Shown here: positions 5,665 through 5,685 of the stretch, piece after piece
Layout: every line of letters starts with the position of its first letter
Position numbering within the stretch: position 1 is the first letter of the stretch
Source of the DNA: JBMSHD01 sp049416425
Lineage (GTDB): Bacteria; Pseudomonadota; Gammaproteobacteria; Francisellales; Francisellaceae
Direction of reading: 5' to 3'
DNA length: 5,685 nt
Assembly (NCBI GenBank): GCA_049416425.1
Contig: JBMSHD010000125.1
Span: 1 to 5,685, forward strand
The notes under the pieces: generated by a model
The model's input: only the letters and a program-made list of their open reading frames with translations
What the model was told of the DNA's origin: nothing
Database searches by the model: none
Translations under genes and position numbers: made by a program

Positions 5665-5685
5665 CATGGCGAAATATCTTCCAAT
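5664..5685 (-). CDS. Possible last codons of the gene upstream of fliF (partial)
   Basis: The minus-strand frame from the window edge reads ...LEDISP and stops at TGA (5664-5666). This TGA overlaps the ATG at 5667 as ATGA, the same junction type seen between fliF and the next gene. That supports both a preceding operon gene and the 5667 start of fliF. In many operons fliE precedes fliF, but seven codons cannot identify the gene, and the frame could be chance. Confidence 0.35.

Overview
The window is a fragment of a Gram-negative, most likely gammaproteobacterial, chromosome with moderate GC content. The sequence alone does not settle the family. Nearly all of it is one minus-strand operon for the core of a flagellar or flagellum-derived type III export apparatus, read from the right edge to the left.

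Right to left, the layout is as follows. A 22-bp tail of an upstream gene (5664-5685) is followed by fliF (MS-ring protein), a 165-codon gene of unknown identity in the usual fliG slot, fliH (ATPase regulator/stator), fliI (export ATPase), fliJ (coiled-coil stalk) and a fliK-like gene. Most junctions are overlaps: ATGA at fliF/165-aa gene, 8 bp at 165-aa gene/fliH, 8 bp at fliI/fliJ and 14 bp at fliJ/fliK-like. This implies one co-translated unit. The only gap is 57 bp between fliH and fliI. The operon promoter lies outside the window.

The six gene products would act together. FliF forms the inner-membrane ring that houses the export gate. FliH, FliI and FliJ form the cytoplasmic ATPase complex that feeds substrates, and the FliK-like protein would set the length or substrate switch. 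The odd points are a FliF with only about 26 residues after its second membrane helix, and no full-length FliG, only a short protein in its place. The set could therefore serve secretion rather than motility, or carry a strongly reduced rotor interface. FliF also has a start-region anomaly: a well-placed ATG followed by seven A's is one base out of frame with the rest of the gene.

Left of the operon, 308-578 is non-coding. It holds an approximately 200-bp GC-rich intergenic repeat (381-580) with imperfect terminal inverted repeats and a 38-bp tandem duplication. Its right end supplies part of the stop codon of the fliK-like gene. A possible promoter and a small hairpin follow. The leftmost gene (307 to 1, minus strand, cut by the window edge) encodes an unrecognised secreted protein with a clear signal peptide. 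Its last approximately 50 bp are abruptly GC-rich.
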